From a virus, in IMG/VR virus record IMGVR_UViG_3300046723_000060, positions 1-63,745 of that record: a stretch of DNA of 63,745 nt. One strand, 5' to 3'. Of this stretch, positions 34,872 through 40,675 are shown piece after piece. Within the stretch, counting starts at the first letter, position 1. Every line of letters starts with the position of its first letter. Made by a program: the position numbers and the translations under genes. Below the pieces are notes generated by a model that had not been told where the DNA came from, searched no databases, and saw only the letters and a list, made by a program, of their open reading frames with translations.

Positions 34872-35070
34872 CGGAATCCTTACTAACTACAATTTCCTCA
34901 ATTAACCCTGCCCAAGTTTTTGCAATGTCAATCAATACATCCGTATCAACATTGTCCAAATGGAATCCACGTCGATCATCCAGATTTAGCAATATCAGTC
35001 GAACACAGGTTCGGACCTTACTGTTCGTAGAGCAATTTTTAATGACCTCGTAGAGTTCACTCGTCACCAT
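34861..35070 (-). CDS. 69-residue hypothetical protein
   Basis: An acidic, helical small protein (MVTSELYEVIKNCSTNSKVRTCVRLILLNLDDRRGF, then DVLIDIAKTWAGLIEEIVVS). It has two Cys and no membrane segment. Overlaps 14 bases with the upstream zinc-ribbon gene and 11 with the next. Function not recognised. Confidence 0.55.
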   Translation of the reverse strand: MVTSELYEVIKNCSTNSKVRTCVRLILLNLDDRRGFHLDNVDTDVLIDIAKTWAGLIEEIVVSKDSDAT

Positions 35071-35725
35071 TGATAGTCTCCAAGAGTTCTTCCTCAGTTG
35101 CTGACTCGTTTGATTCTAGGTGCGCTCCGTCAGCCGCCGCACCGTTACTTAACTGTCCAGTCGTAGTGGTCATCTCCTGACTCGGCAATCGTAAGTCATC
35201 ACCTCCTTTGGACATCATAGCAAGACGTTCCCGTAACGACATCGTCGGCTTATCACCCATCGGAATGTTATCTTTCAGGAATTTCATGGGTACTGGAGGA
35301 GGAGTGAGAGAGACATTCTGGATGCTATCAGCTTCGGTAGAGACTGGATAAGTCGGAGCGTTTGGATAGTCGAGTGATCGTGTTAATACTGAATGCGGCA
35401 TAGGTGAAGGTACGACCTTCTCTTTCTCAGCTAACAACTCCTTCTTACGTTGAATCTTCTCTTCATAAGTGTAGAGTGGCGGACGGTCGAACTTCTTAAT
35501 CCGGCAGCGCGGACACATCTTAGGCCGGTGAGCGAGACGGGATTTCCATTTGTAGTCGCAACGGACGCAGTGATACGGCTTAGCGGCTTCAGCCTTGACT
35601 CCCATGAGCGATTCGATCTCACGGTCAAGTTCGGTGCGGATGGCGAATAGGCTCTTGATCCGGTCTTGTAACTCCTCCGCTGTCCGCGGTAACGGTATAT
35701 TCGTGTTGAAGGTGAAATAGGCCAT
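35057..35725 (-). CDS. Zinc-ribbon protein of the left-arm leader
   Basis: Start set at ATG 35725 (TGATG overlap); an ATG three codons earlier exists. The 222-residue product has an N-terminal helix (TAEELQDRIKSLFAIRTELDREI), then a zinc ribbon at about residues 52-80 with C-V-R-C, W-K-S-R, R-P-K-M-C-P-R-C and F-D-R-P, and a long low-complexity tail. The same C-x-x-C-x-x-x-W-x-x-R...R-P-x-x-C-x-x-C pattern occurs in the right-arm gene at 46727. It may bind DNA or RNA and, being the second gene after the left promoter, could regulate late transcription; this is inference. Confidence 0.65.
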   Translation of the reverse strand: MAYFTFNTNIPLPRTAEELQDRIKSLFAIRTELDREIESLMGVKAEAAKPYHCVRCDYKWKSRLAHRPKMCPRCRIKKFDRPPLYTYEEKIQRKKELLAEKEKVVPSPMPHSVLTRSLDYPNAPTYPVSTEADSIQNVSLTPPPVPMKFLKDNIPMGDKPTMSLRERLAMMSKGGDDLRLPSQEMTTTTGQLSNGAAADGAHLESNESATEEELLETINGDE

Positions 35726-35946
35726 CAGCTGCATACCACGAAATCAGCATCTGGTTCAGCATTGGCCGGAAGTTCATCCACTACTAATATTTCCATCCCC
35801 ATTACACTTTTTGAGTCAGAAAGTTTCAACATTTCGTTTAATAGCTCAAGTAACGCACGAGCCGTCATGTAGATATGCGTCGGATTCCTTCCAGTCTTAG
35901 AAGCGTGCTCACTCGCCATCTTAGCTATTTTAGTCAGGTACGCCAT
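35725..35946 (-). CDS. First gene of the left arm, hypothetical, near-leaderless
   Basis: A 73-residue protein (MAYLTKIAKMASEHASKTGR, THIYMTARALLELLNEMLKLSD, then MEILVVDELPANAEPDADFVVC). It has an alpha-beta pattern and a short acidic end. The -10 of the upstream promoter ends only about 12 bases before the ATG, and no Shine-Dalgarno is visible, so the mRNA would be leaderless or nearly so. As first gene of the arm it may be a regulator; no motif proves this. Confidence 0.6.
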   Translation of the reverse strand: MAYLTKIAKMASEHASKTGRNPTHIYMTARALLELLNEMLKLSDSKSVMGMEILVVDELPANAEPDADFVVCS

Positions 35947-35958
35947 CGATAGGTAGCC

Positions 35959-35987
35959 TATATAGCACTAACCTATCCGTAGGTCAA
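35959..35987 (-). promoter_or_regulatory. Main left-arm promoter with flanking dyad
   Basis: Minus-strand TTGACC (35987-35982), a 17-base spacer and TATATA (35964-35959), five of six at both boxes. The -10 is flanked by a perfect seven-base inverted repeat, GATAGGT at 35947-35953 and ACCTATC at 35970-35976, which overlaps the spacer and start point like an operator. It drives the first left-arm gene at 35946 and possibly the entire packaging operon. Confidence 0.75.
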
Positions 35988-36242
35988 GTGAAAATAAAAA
36001 TAAAAAAAGGTCAGCACGGGATGAGACGCGTCTCCGCCGTCCTCTCTCTCTATGCTGGACAACTCCGACCTTGTGCTTGCCTATTGCCTACGATTGCGGC
36101 CAGCTGCCAGGTGTCGGCGCGGCGAGGCACGGCGTGCGGCCGGCGAGCGAACGGAGGGTTACGCTTGAGAGTTACAGCTGTGCGGACTATGGGACTAGGA
36201 CGGTGGACTAAGCTGACGTACTGGGACTAATGCTGGTTTAAG

Positions 36243-36257
36243 GTAACAATTCGTTAC
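36243..36257. promoter_or_regulatory. Operator-like dyad 1 (GTAAC-N5-GTTAC)
   Basis: GTAAC AATTC GTTAC is a perfect five-base inverted repeat with a five-base spacer. The identical half-sites and spacing recur 93 bases downstream at 36336-36350. Both lie between the arms, upstream of the right promoter. A dimeric regulator binding major grooves 10 bases apart would fit. No repressor gene is recognised. Confidence 0.5.
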
Positions 36258-36335
36258 TATCTTGCCTAGCACAAGAGCACGTTTGCTTCCAATGTGAATG
36301 GCCCCTCCATAGTCCCAGTACTTTTCCTCAATAGC

Positions 36336-36350
36336 GTAACCTTTTGTTAC
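36336..36350. promoter_or_regulatory. Operator-like dyad 2 (GTAAC-N5-GTTAC)
   Basis: GTAAC CTTTT GTTAC, second copy of the dyad at 36243-36257, about 76 bases upstream of the -35 box of the right promoter. The conserved half-sites with unrelated spacers suggest protein recognition rather than simple duplication. Confidence 0.5.
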
Positions 36351-36425
36351 ATGTGGTAGTGAGGGTTAGACGAATCGTGCTCGTTAATTTTCCACAACTA
36401 TTTTTAGGGGTGCGTACGAATTTAC

Positions 36426-36454
36426 TTGACATACTTTTAGTGTAATCCTATAGT
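36426..36454 (+). promoter_or_regulatory. Main right-arm promoter
   Basis: TTGACA at 36426-36431, a 17-base spacer, TATAGT at 36449-36454. This is near consensus for sigma70. Start of transcription is expected near 36461, giving a 15-base leader containing GGAGGCAAC (36463-36471) just before the first gene. It is expected to drive the early accessory operon. Confidence 0.85.
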
Positions 36455-36475
36455 GAGCACTGGGAGGCAACGTAC

Positions 36476-36757
36476 ATGAGTAAACTACATACTGAACTGG
36501 CAAGCGTTCTAGTCAATGGCAAGCTACCGTCATATGCATGGCCAGGTGGCTATCCTATGTATTACTTGGATGGCGAGAATAGCGTACTGTGCCCGGTATG
36601 CGCTGAGAAGTCTAATGATGATGAGATTCCTCAATTCCGACCAGTAGCCTATGGCGTGAACTGGGAGGATGCCAGCATGTTCTGTGATAGCTGCTGCAAG
36701 AGGATCGAATCAGCTTACGCTGAGGTTAGAACGTTTAACGCTGTTAGTACACTTTAG
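36476..36757 (+). CDS. First right-arm gene, zinc-binding small protein
   Basis: A 93-residue protein with two CxxC-type pairs (VLCPVCAEKS and MFCDSCCKRIES), the hallmark of a small zinc-binding domain, between an aromatic N-terminal part (YAWPGGYPMYYLDGEN) and a C-terminal helix. It has GGAGGCAAC as ribosome-binding site directly downstream of the right promoter, so it is the first early product. Roles in host takeover are typical for such genes but unproven here. Confidence 0.75.
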   Translation: MSKLHTELASVLVNGKLPSYAWPGGYPMYYLDGENSVLCPVCAEKSNDDEIPQFRPVAYGVNWEDASMFCDSCCKRIESAYAEVRTFNAVSTL

Positions 36758-36771
36758 AGAATGGAGACAAT

Positions 36772-36981
36772 ATGAGCAAGCAATGGCACGACATGACCGA
36801 GCTGGAATATCAGCGGTCCAAGGTTACATCCTACACTGGCGGCGCAACGTGGATTAGAACGCCATGGAATACGTTTTGGGTTGCCTATGGCACGCCTATT
36901 GATATTCGCAAGGAATTGCAGCAAGGCACAGTGCGGGTAGAAGTATTCCAGCAATGGCATGATGCAACGGTATTAGCTTAA
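36772..36981 (+). CDS. 69-residue hypothetical protein
   Basis: Starts MSKQWHDMTELEYQRSKVTSY, then a Trp-rich strand region (ATWIRTPWNTFWVAYGTP), and ends with RVEVFQQWHDATVLA. A GGAGACAAT site lies upstream. The composition suggests a small beta-sheet protein; unknown function. Its stop codon is inside the hairpin at 36978-37028. Confidence 0.65.
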   Translation: MSKQWHDMTELEYQRSKVTSYTGGATWIRTPWNTFWVAYGTPIDIRKELQQGTVRVEVFQQWHDATVLA

Positions 36982-37028
36982 GTATTGCTCCTGCCCATTA
37001 GCAATAGTGGGCGGTATGGAGTACTTAA
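36978..37028 (+). other. Long hairpin with GCAA tetraloop
   Basis: Paired segments are TTAAGTA/TACTTAA (36978-36984 with 37022-37028), CTCC/GGAG (36988-36991 with 37018-37021) and GCCCATTA/TAGTGGGC (36993-37000 with 37005-37012, one G-U), closed by a GCAA (GNRA) tetraloop. That is 19 base pairs in a 51-base element, with small bulges. It is not followed by a T-run, so it is not an intrinsic terminator. It ends eight bases before the GGAGGCAACC site of the next gene. Likely roles: RNA stabilisation, processing or translational control. Confidence 0.6.
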
Positions 37029-37046
37029 AGCAATAGGAGGCAACCT

Positions 37047-37565
37047 ATGGACACACTAACAGCTGTAAGGACGTTCGCCAAACCGGGATATTCTCCGGCA
37101 AAGCGTACGCGCATTGAGGACAGCAAGTATTACCTCGTACGTATGCAGAATACGGAACGGGACCAAGGGGACGGTTATTACTTGGCAGAGGGAGAATATC
37201 GCGAATTGCTTCCTGGTGCAGCTGCACGTGCGCGTCGCGATGCCAAGTTGAATCACTGCAATGCAGTGGTGGAATGGAATGGGCCCGTGTTCGCAGTCCT
37301 TACCTCGTCTTATGGCCATTGGGATACGTCGCGCAAACCTAAGTATGCCGGCAGTCAAGCAGAGGCTAATGCGTATGTGATAGAGGCACGCGCGGCACAC
37401 GCCAAGTGGCTAGCAGACTGTGAGAAAGCATTAGTGGGTTATGAGGCAGCATACGCGAAAGATCCATCTGAATGGCGTGCGGGTAGTGTACGGGATTGCA
37501 AGCGAGTTATTGCAGAGAATCAGGACACATTCAGGTTTGAGGTATTGCAGGTACGTAACGCGTAA
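37047..37565 (+). CDS. 172-residue hypothetical accessory protein
   Basis: Preceded by GGAGGCAACC. The product has an N-terminal DTLTAVRTFAKPGYSPAKRTRI, a central segment (YYLVRMQNTERDQGDGYYL, AVLTSSYGHWDTSRKPKYAG) and a helical C-terminal half (EANAYVIEARAAHAKWLADCEKALVGYEAAYAKD). A mostly helical, cytoplasmic protein. No domain known to me. Among the largest of the early accessory genes. Confidence 0.65.
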   Translation: MDTLTAVRTFAKPGYSPAKRTRIEDSKYYLVRMQNTERDQGDGYYLAEGEYRELLPGAAARARRDAKLNHCNAVVEWNGPVFAVLTSSYGHWDTSRKPKYAGSQAEANAYVIEARAAHAKWLADCEKALVGYEAAYAKDPSEWRAGSVRDCKRVIAENQDTFRFEVLQVRNA

Positions 37566-37644
37566 CGGGGAATGCGCGGGAGTTTATATCCGGTAGTACC
37601 GTACCAGCAGCGGGGAATGGCTGGAACTAGAATAGAGGCTCAAT

Positions 37645-37878
37645 ATGACTAAGAAGCACTTTATCGCACTGGCGGATGTTTTAATCGCGTTACGGGAGGA
37701 TGCAATGGAGGATAAGTCTACTCCTCAAATACGGACAGGGAGGCTCGACCAATGGGGACGTATACGTAACGCATTGGGAGACTTCTGTGCCGCACAGAAT
37801 CCGCGTTTCAATCGGGATCGTTGGCTGGGCTATATTGCTGGCACTAACGGCCGCAATGGTGGAAAGGTTAAGGTGTAA
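37645..37878 (+). CDS. 77-residue hypothetical protein
   Basis: Product MTKKHFIALADVLIALREDAM then LDQWGRIRNALGDFCAAQNPRFNRDRWLGYIAGTNGRNG. This pattern (KKHFxAxAxxL then F...NPxFxxxRFLxxI) is recognised from many small phage proteins of unknown function. It is preceded by an 80-base gap that has only weak hairpin potential. Helical and basic. Confidence 0.7.
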   Translation: MTKKHFIALADVLIALREDAMEDKSTPQIRTGRLDQWGRIRNALGDFCAAQNPRFNRDRWLGYIAGTNGRNGGKVKV

Positions 37879-37880
37879 TC

Positions 37881-38105
37881 ATGCGAATCTCAAGAGAAGT
37901 AGCGTTAACTTGTAAGCATTGCGGCGATGTGCTCACCTATGACCAAGGTGTGCTCGTAGATACTACAGGAGGCGACGTATGCGGCATCGCTAGCGTTAAT
38001 GGACCAGGAACAAACAATGATAATCGACCACATGAACTAACAGTAGAAACGGCAATGCTCACAGTTATTTACAATCAGATAAGGGGGAAGTTATGCGTCA
38101 AGTAA
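37881..38105 (+). CDS. 74-residue protein sharing its N-terminus with the next gene
   Basis: Starts MRISREVALTCKHCGDVLTYD (one CxxC) and ends YNQIRGKLCVK. The stretch ISREVALT also opens the downstream gene at 38093, and the underlying DNA GAAGTAGCGTTAAC is identical in both. The sequence otherwise differs, suggesting a duplicated start segment grafted on distinct bodies. Function unknown. Confidence 0.6.
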   Translation: MRISREVALTCKHCGDVLTYDQGVLVDTTGGDVCGIASVNGPGTNNDNRPHELTVETAMLTVIYNQIRGKLCVK

Positions 38106-38272
38106 TCTCTCGTGAAGTAGCGTTAACCGAGGCGTACCTCGATCATCAGGCACAGCTATCGCAGCCGTCATTTCCGCGAGTACAGGCGAGCGTATGGCCG
38201 GATGTGGTGGGAACTGTGCTGGGGATCGTGGGCTTTGTGATGCTGGTAGTGGAGTATTGGAGGGCGTGGTGA
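38093..38272 (+). CDS. 59-residue single-pass membrane protein
   Basis: ATG start at 38093 after AAGGGGGAAG. The product MRQVISREVALTEAYLDHQ has a soluble N-terminus and a C-terminal transmembrane segment (VVGTVLGIVGFVMLVVEYW) ending RAW. It overlaps 13 bases with the upstream gene, with which it shares ISREVALT, and four bases (GTGA) with the next. Likely an inner-membrane peptide. Confidence 0.65.
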   Translation: MRQVISREVALTEAYLDHQAQLSQPSFPRVQASVWPDVVGTVLGIVGFVMLVVEYWRAW

Positions 38273-38520
38273 GTATTCATATGAAAAGGAAAGTTCAAGT
38301 AGACGGACTAACCCTTCCATTGTCGCGCTCGATTCTAGGATGGGTAGCGATCTTCGGCAAGGATTACATCGTTTATTTTAAGCAGAATAGCAGCGGCAAA
38401 TGGATTGTCCGCAGACCGAGAGCGCTTGAGCCTATCGCTGTAACCGATACCTTGGATACTGCGCTAGTAATTGCTAATCGACATTGGAAAGAAGTGAGAG
38501 CACCGGAGGAACGCACATGA
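38269..38520 (+). CDS. 83-residue hypothetical protein
   Basis: GTG start by the GTGA overlap (an ATG four codons in is an alternative). Product VSIHMKRKVQVDGLTLPL, WVAIFGKDYIVYFKQNSSGKW, then TDTLDTALVIANRHWKEV. It looks like a small beta-sheet domain plus helix, with no known family. Confidence 0.6.
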   Translation: MSIHMKRKVQVDGLTLPLSRSILGWVAIFGKDYIVYFKQNSSGKWIVRRPRALEPIAVTDTLDTALVIANRHWKEVRAPEERT

Positions 38521-39089
38521 ACACTAAACTAGTCTCAGAATCACTCAAGGGAATTGTCATGGCTATCGGCCTAGTACTGCTGCTTTTCAGCATGGCTATA
38601 CTGGCACCGGAGAGCCGGGGAGACACCATTAAAGTGTCTACGATTGCCTCAGAACTAGACACTGAAAGTGTGCTACCGCTGGCTGGGGGTGTTGACGTAC
38701 AGCTTGCTGGTAACCTCATACAAGCGCAGAACGCGGCATGGGGTAAACAATGGTTTGAGGGGAGTCTGGAACTGTCTATAGAGAGCGTGCTTAAGGCTAT
38801 CGGACTCTATGTCTGGGATGGTGGGCCCACTGAGATTACCAAAGATCAGACTGCGTTTCAGGTTGTGTGGATACAGAGCCACATTGCCATTGATCCGAGG
38901 CTTACTGTTGAGTTTGATACGACGGCTATCAACTTTGGGGAGGTACCAGTATCTACACCTGAGCCTATGACGTTCGTACTAGTGCTGATGGGCCTGGTAT
39001 GGCTGGGTGTAGTGAGGTGGAGTAATAGGCAGAGTATGGCGGATCGCATCGTGGAGCGCGTACGTGCTTATAAGGGGATGCAGCCATGA
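38517..39089 (+). CDS. Putative secreted PEP-CTERM-like surface protein
   Basis: A 190-residue protein (ATG with ATGA overlap). The N-terminus has a hydrophobic signal or anchor (GIVMAIGLVLLLFSMAILA). The mature part has beta-like strands. Near the C-terminus is STPEPMTFVLVLMGLVWLGVVRW, a Pro-Glu-Pro followed by one TM segment and a basic residue, the layout of PEP-CTERM sorting signals handled by exosortases. It differs from the norm in having about 23 further residues (NRQSMADRIVERVRAYKG...). If real, it would be put onto the host surface or matrix during infection. No phage precedent is known to me. Confidence 0.6.
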   Translation: MNTKLVSESLKGIVMAIGLVLLLFSMAILAPESRGDTIKVSTIASELDTESVLPLAGGVDVQLAGNLIQAQNAAWGKQWFEGSLELSIESVLKAIGLYVWDGGPTEITKDQTAFQVVWIQSHIAIDPRLTVEFDTTAINFGEVPVSTPEPMTFVLVLMGLVWLGVVRWSNRQSMADRIVERVRAYKGMQP

Positions 39090-39355
39090 CAAACAAACAC
39101 AGAATCGTTTGCACTTGTAATCCGAAATGCTCAAGCGTGGAGTACTGTGACGGATGGAAGTGTGAGAATTGCAACAATATGGCACACCTAGACGGATTTC
39201 ATCCTTGCGACGAACACGGCCGCGAGATGGAACCAGTGGACGGATGGAATGGCTTATACGTGTGCGGTAGGTGCGCCAATGTCTACGAACAACGAACTGG
39301 CAAGCGTTATCTCACCACAGAAGATGTGGCAGCAGGGGTACGGGCAGGGCAGTAG
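39086..39355 (+). CDS. Cysteine-rich zinc-binding protein
   Basis: An 89-residue protein with nine cysteines in several pairs (VCTCNPKC, YCDGWKCENCNN, CDEH, VCGRC), probably two small zinc knuckles. ATGA overlap. The 3' end (GGGCAGGGCAGTAG) is part of a 31-base repeat. Possible anti-host regulator; no family known. Confidence 0.7.
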   Translation: MTNKHRIVCTCNPKCSSVEYCDGWKCENCNNMAHLDGFHPCDEHGREMEPVDGWNGLYVCGRCANVYEQRTGKRYLTTEDVAAGVRAGQ

Positions 39356-39373
39356 AGGTAAGAGACGGTTAAG
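39343..39373 (+). repeat. 31-bp direct repeat, copy 1
   Basis: GGCAGGGCAGTAGAGGTAAG continues into AGACGGTTAAG and recurs at 39702-39732 with one difference (G to A). The repeat covers the end of the preceding gene and the leader of the next, before a GGAGGCAACCATGAG start module. It may be a footprint of gene duplication by recombination between leaders. Confidence 0.8.
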
Positions 39374-39382
39374 GAGGCAACC

Positions 39383-39700
39383 ATGAGGTCGATACTGAAA
39401 GGATTCACTACGCAAGTAGAAGCAAACGCCTTTGGCAAAGAGCTGCCAAGGCCCACACTTAGATCGTGGCATATTAACCGTGAGAAGTCTGGACACATGC
39501 GCTACGTAGTTGCCACTGATACAGAAAGAGTTGCTAGCGTCTATACCGAATCAAATGCTCGTCTAATCGCAGCGGTGCCGGACCTTTTAGACTTAGTATG
39601 CGCCTTTGAAAGCTACTTGGAAGATAACAGTCAAAGCGAGCGGCGCCGTGCTCATTGCTTGGCAGAAATAAAGAATGTTCTCGACAAAGCTATAGGGTAG
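39383..39700 (+). CDS. 105-residue protein with NARLIAA motif
   Basis: Product MRSILKGFTTQVEANAFGKE..., with NARLIAAVPDLLDLVCAFESYL in the middle, a motif common in small phage proteins (A-N-A-R-L-I-A-A-A-P-E-L-L) of unknown function, and related to the gene at 39761. It uses GGAGGCAACC as ribosome-binding site. Probably a paralogue diverged in its first half. Confidence 0.7.
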   Translation: MRSILKGFTTQVEANAFGKELPRPTLRSWHINREKSGHMRYVVATDTERVASVYTESNARLIAAVPDLLDLVCAFESYLEDNSQSERRRAHCLAEIKNVLDKAIG

Positions 39701-39701
39701 A

Positions 39702-39732
39702 GGCAGGGCAGTAGAGATAAGAGACGGTTAAG
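39702..39732 (+). repeat. 31-bp direct repeat, copy 2
   Basis: Second copy of the element at 39343-39373, one mismatch. It lies after the stop of the 105-residue gene and is followed by AACGATTTGACGGTTTAGG and the GGAGGCAACCATGAG module. Confidence 0.8.
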
Positions 39733-39760
39733 AACGATTTGACGGTTTAGGGAGGCAACC

Positions 39761-40045
39761 ATGAGTACGATTGAGAAGGGGAAGTATATGCATACACCAG
39801 GGCCGTGGTTTGTAGGCACGGGATGGATAGGTGCCGGTGAGATCAGGGAAGGCCGTGTCATTGCTCGGGTGGATAACTACCCATACGGTGACAGTGAAGC
39901 TAACATCCGACTCTTAGCAGCGGCACCGGAGTTGCTGGAGGCTTTGCGGTCTGCAATTAAAGTACTGCGGTGGGCAGGTGGTAATGAAGAACGTGTCTAT
40001 GATGCAGCAGTGGCTGCAATCGCCAAAGCCGAGGGGCGACCATGA
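39761..40045 (+). CDS. HTPGPW-type small phage protein
   Basis: A 94-residue protein with HTPGPWFVG near residue 11 and ANIRLLAAAPELLEALRSA in the middle, ending AKAEGRP. HTPGPW plus (A)NARLIAAAPELLEAL is a recognisable architecture of many phage-encoded small proteins, function unknown. Second ATG (10 codons in) is immediately before HTPGPW, but the GGAGGCAACC site fits the first ATG. Confidence 0.8.
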   Translation: MSTIEKGKYMHTPGPWFVGTGWIGAGEIREGRVIARVDNYPYGDSEANIRLLAAAPELLEALRSAIKVLRWAGGNEERVYDAAVAAIAKAEGRP

Positions 40046-40068
40046 GATACGGAGGCAAGGAGGCAACC

Positions 40069-40278
40069 ATGAATACGACAGTAGAACTGACACAAGAGCG
40101 AGTGAGCAACTATGTTGCAAGGGGAGGCGTGCGCTGTCCGTTCTGTGATAGCGAGGACGTGGGTGGAGGATTTATCTCCATTGAGCCGGGAGTGGCGACA
40201 CAGCTAGTAAATTGCTCTAGCTGCGACAAGGAATGGACAGATATTTATAAGTTGCATGACATTCAGGTGCAGTCATGA
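40069..40278 (+). CDS. Zinc-binding 69-residue protein
   Basis: Starts MNTTVELTQERVSNYVARGG, then VRCPFCDSEDVGGGF and LVNCSSCDKEWTDIY, two CxxC pairs making a classic zinc ribbon. GGAGGCAACC lies directly before the ATG. A longer frame from 40042 reads through the leader and is not preferred. Confidence 0.75.
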   Translation: MNTTVELTQERVSNYVARGGVRCPFCDSEDVGGGFISIEPGVATQLVNCSSCDKEWTDIYKLHDIQVQS

Positions 40279-40457
40279 GATACGGAGGCTCGATCAGAGC
40301 GTACCAAGCTGGTGAACATGAGCTGGCAGACCTGCTAGCGGACGTAGACAGTGAGGATGTGCTGGTCTATATGCCGCATACGGACGATACGGGGGATATA
40401 CGGAGGCTGGCTGAGGCATGGGCACAAGAGGAGGGGTTGACGTCATGGGAGAACTGA
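40275..40457 (+). CDS. 60-residue acidic protein
   Basis: ATGA overlap with the upstream gene. Product MRYGGSIRAYQAGEHELADLLADVDSEDVLVYMPHTDDTGDIRRL, strongly acidic and probably helical. The first bases ATGAGATACGGAGGC also occur at 40042, at the end of the previous leader, so the start codon region may derive from a leader duplication. Function unknown. Confidence 0.55.
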   Translation: MRYGGSIRAYQAGEHELADLLADVDSEDVLVYMPHTDDTGDIRRLAEAWAQEEGLTSWEN

Positions 40458-40675
40458 CATTATTCGTAGCACAATTTGAATCCTCAAACTTTGAGTTTGA
40501 AGGATTCGGAACCAGTGACAAGGCTGCCAGAAAATCCTTGTTACGTGTGCTACGGACGCATTGTAAGCAACGTGGTGCCAAACTGAAAGAGTTCTACTAT
40601 CCAGATGAAGTGTTCGTGCGTGAAGTACGGACAGGAGACGGATTTATAGACAAAGAGAAAATATGCGCGTCCTGA
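40445..40675 (+). CDS. 76-residue hypothetical protein
   Basis: Start ATG 40445, 13-base overlap with the prior gene, after an AGGAGG. Product MGELTLFVAQFESSNFEFEGFGTSDKAARKSLLRVLRTHCKQRG, a beta-hairpin followed by a basic helix; ends FIDKEKICAS. It overlaps the methyltransferase start by 13 bases. No family known. Confidence 0.6.
   Translation: MGELTLFVAQFESSNFEFEGFGTSDKAARKSLLRVLRTHCKQRGAKLKEFYYPDEVFVREVRTGDGFIDKEKICAS

Larger units (their letters stand above)
35947..36475. other. Divergent control region (non-coding, candidate origin)
   Basis: This 529-base stretch between the two arms has no credible gene. It holds the left promoter (35959-35987), an A-rich tract at 35988-36010, four GGGACTA-type words (36191, 36223, and as TAGTCCC at 36310, with GTGGACTA at 36203), a perfect 12-base inverted repeat GTACTGGGACTA/TAGTCCCAGTAC at 36218-36229 and 36310-36321, two GTAAC-N5-GTTAC dyads, and the right promoter (36426-36454). 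The composition fits a regulatory switch and perhaps the replication origin (inference). Confidence 0.7.

Noticed and set aside
35988-36230. 80-codon plus-strand ORF in the control region
   Set aside because: GTG start within an A-rich tract without Shine-Dalgarno, odd Arg/Ala/Cys composition, and it overlaps dyads and promoter elements.
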